This document shows, piece by piece, positions 53,519 to 54,803 of a stretch of 54,803 bases of DNA (its first letter is position 1; every line of letters starts with the position of its first letter). The notes beneath the pieces were generated by a model, which did not search any database, was not told the DNA's origin, and saw only the letters and a program-made list of their open reading frames with translations. The translations under genes and the position numbers were made by a program. The DNA is taken from the NCBI GenBank assembly GCA_026416095.1, contig JAOAFV010000020.1:1-54803 (forward strand), written 5' to 3'. The stretch comes from Bacteroidales bacterium (GTDB taxonomy: Bacteria; Bacteroidota; Bacteroidia; Bacteroidales; GWA2-32-17).

Positions 53519-54556
53519 ATGGCTACAAAAATTTCTGAAATAGGAGAATTTAAACTAATAGAAAGAATAACATCAAATGTTAAAATTTATAATAATTCAA
53601 CAATTAAAGGTGTTGGCGACGATGCTGCTGTTGTAGAACGCGATAATGAATATTATACCCTTATAACTACCGATTTACTTGTAGAAGGCATCCATTTTAA
53701 CTTAGTTTATACACCATTAAAACATTTAGGATATAAAGTAGTTACTGTTAATTTGTCGGACATAGCAGCAATGAACGGAATTCCCGAACAAATAACTGTA
53801 TCATTAGCAATATCATCTAAATTTTCAGTAGAAGCAATTGAAGAATTGTACGAAGGCATAAAGCTTGCATGTCAAAGATATAATGTTGATTTAGTAGGTG
53901 GCGATACCACAAGTAGCATAACAGGAATGATGATTTCAGTAACTGCAATTGGTAAAGTGAAAAAAGAAGATGTAGTATACAGAAACGGGGCTAAAGTAAA
54001 CGACTTAATATGTGTTTCTGGAAATTTAGGAGCAGCCTATATGGGATTAAAAATTCTTGAACGCGAATATCTGCTGTTCCAAGAATTAACCAAAGAAAAT
54101 AGCACAACACCTTTTACACCCGACTTCATGGGCAAAGATTATTTATTAAAGCGACAACTAAAACCCGAAGCACGATTAGATATAATAAGAGCTCTTAAAG
54201 AACATAATATTAAACCAACTGCTATGATAGATATATCAGATGGACTTAGCTCTGAGCTGCATCATATATGTAAACAATCTGGCACTGGATGCAAAATTTA
54301 TCAGCATAAAATACCAATAGTAGACGAGGTATATACAACAGCTGAAGAATTTAATATTGCTCCCGAAACAGCTGCATTAAATGGCGGAGAAGATTATGAG
54401 TTGCTTTTTACTATTAATAATACCGATCTTGATAAAGTATTAAATATAGACGATATATTTGTGATTGGTATTATAACAGAAAAAGAAGAAGGTCTTAATT
54501 TAATTGCAAACAATACTAAAATTGAATTAAAGGCTCAAGGATGGATAGCTTTTTAA
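53519..54556 (+). CDS. thiL: Thiamine-monophosphate kinase
   Basis: 345 aa. Phosphorylates thiamine monophosphate to thiamine diphosphate with ATP. PurM-like family motifs: GEFKLIERIT, IKGVGDDAAVVE, TTDLLVEGIHFNL, VNLSDIAAMNG, DLVGGDTTSS, VSGNLGAAYMGL, KRQLKPEARLD, MIDISDGLSSELHHI and NGGEDYELLFT. The length is usual. It is coupled to the TonB-dependent receptor upstream (1-base gap), and its last 4 bases overlap an open frame on the opposite strand. Confidence 0.96.
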   Translation: MATKISEIGEFKLIERITSNVKIYNNSTIKGVGDDAAVVERDNEYYTLITTDLLVEGIHFNLVYTPLKHLGYKVVTVNLSDIAAMNGIPEQITVSLAISSKFSVEAIEELYEGIKLACQRYNVDLVGGDTTSSITGMMISVTAIGKVKKEDVVYRNGAKVNDLICVSGNLGAAYMGLKILEREYLLFQELTKENSTTPFTPDFMGKDYLLKRQLKPEARLDIIRALKEHNIKPTAMIDISDGLSSELHHICKQSGTGCKIYQHKIPIVDEVYTTAEEFNIAPETAALNGGEDYELLFTINNTDLDKVLNIDDIFVIGIITEKEEGLNLIANNTKIELKAQGWIAF

Positions 54557-54766
54557 TATACTTCTGGAAATTCTTGTTTTAGCGATATTATTAAATCATA
54601 ACTCCGCAAGAAGTTAAGTAGCACAAAGTAAAAGTTTTTATTAAAATTTTTTCAGAAAATTAATGGTTTCGTTTGTAGCTTCGGCATTGTAGTATACTCC
54701 AGGGGCCTTTGCAAAATTATTCTCAATAGTTTTTATTAACTTAAATGATAATTTCTTATAAATATT
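54553..54766 (-). pseudogene. Possible decayed gene remnant on the minus strand
   Basis: Two protein-like C-terminal frames lie one after the other. The first (54766-54641) reads ...KTIENNFAKAPGVYYNAEA then TNETINFLKKF and stops; it has no start codon, and a stop lies directly upstream at 54769-54767. The second, in another frame, ends NFLRSYDLIISLKQEFPEVY with its stop at 54555-54553, overlapping the thiL stop as other convergent genes here do. Both look like real coding sequence, so a frameshifted or truncated gene is likely. No family is recognised. The rest of the window to 54803 shows nothing else. Confidence 0.35.
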
Positions 54767-54803
54767 TTAATAGAAGTTATACATTAAAACAAGATATGCA
54801 AAT

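Overview
The window is a stretch of a low-GC (roughly 30% by eye) Bacteroidota chromosome. The evidence for the phylum is consistent: five secreted proteins with type IX secretion system (T9SS) C-terminal signals, a PorP/SprF-family protein, SprB repeats, a TonB-dependent receptor with a carboxypeptidase-like N-terminal domain, DUF4783, DUF4271 and DUF5723 proteins, an archaeal/eukaryotic-type prolyl-tRNA synthetase, and many promoters of the TTTG-N19/20-TAnnTTTG type. Futalosine-pathway menaquinone synthesis (mqnE) is present. The species cannot be named from the sequence.

Layout. 1-520 is the end of a CRISPR array with 47-bp type II-C-like repeats; no cas gene lies inside the window. 615-4561 (+) holds a lipoprotein, a DUF4783 protein, nadC and a YihY/BrkB membrane protein. 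4554-7058 (-) holds pgk and a divergent second PGK-like gene. 7199-11747 (+) holds a sialidase-like T9SS cargo, a SPOR-domain protein and a TSP3/EF-hand outer-membrane protein. 11741-13188 (-) holds smpB and a NapH-like polyferredoxin. 13496-17450 (+) holds a 53-aa ORF, DUF4271, hemD, rnpA, yidD and a C-terminal processing protease, followed on the opposite strand by tRNA-Arg(CCG). 17585-20332 (+) is a five-CUB-domain T9SS cargo. 20398-28928 (-) is a coupled operon: an Mpl-like ligase, a 1630-aa type-B T9SS cargo, PorP/SprF and a PD40/PKD protein. 29018-35176 (-) holds another T9SS cargo, then a rpmH-mqnE-lipoprotein-DUF5723 operon. 35229-37805 (-) is a SprB-repeat T9SS cargo.

37832-41979 (-) is the most interesting region. 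Five tightly overlapping genes encode an HPr-kinase-like peptide kinase, a sulfotransferase, a PqqD-like RiPP recognition element, a lasso-type B2 leader peptidase and an asparagine-synthetase-like lasso cyclase. This looks like a lasso-peptide-type RiPP locus with two tailoring enzymes, but I could find no precursor gene and no exporter beside it.

42152-45067 (-) holds an OmpP1/FadL-like protein and an aromatic-rich lipoprotein. 45154-54556 (+) holds proS, an unknown gene, a tandem pair of M49-like (DPP III-like) lipoproteins of which the first has lost all its zinc ligands, a TonB-dependent receptor and thiL. The last 250 bases look like a decayed gene on the minus strand. Gene packing is dense: several convergent gene ends overlap by 3-8 bases, and operons are coupled by ATGA/TAATG overlaps.
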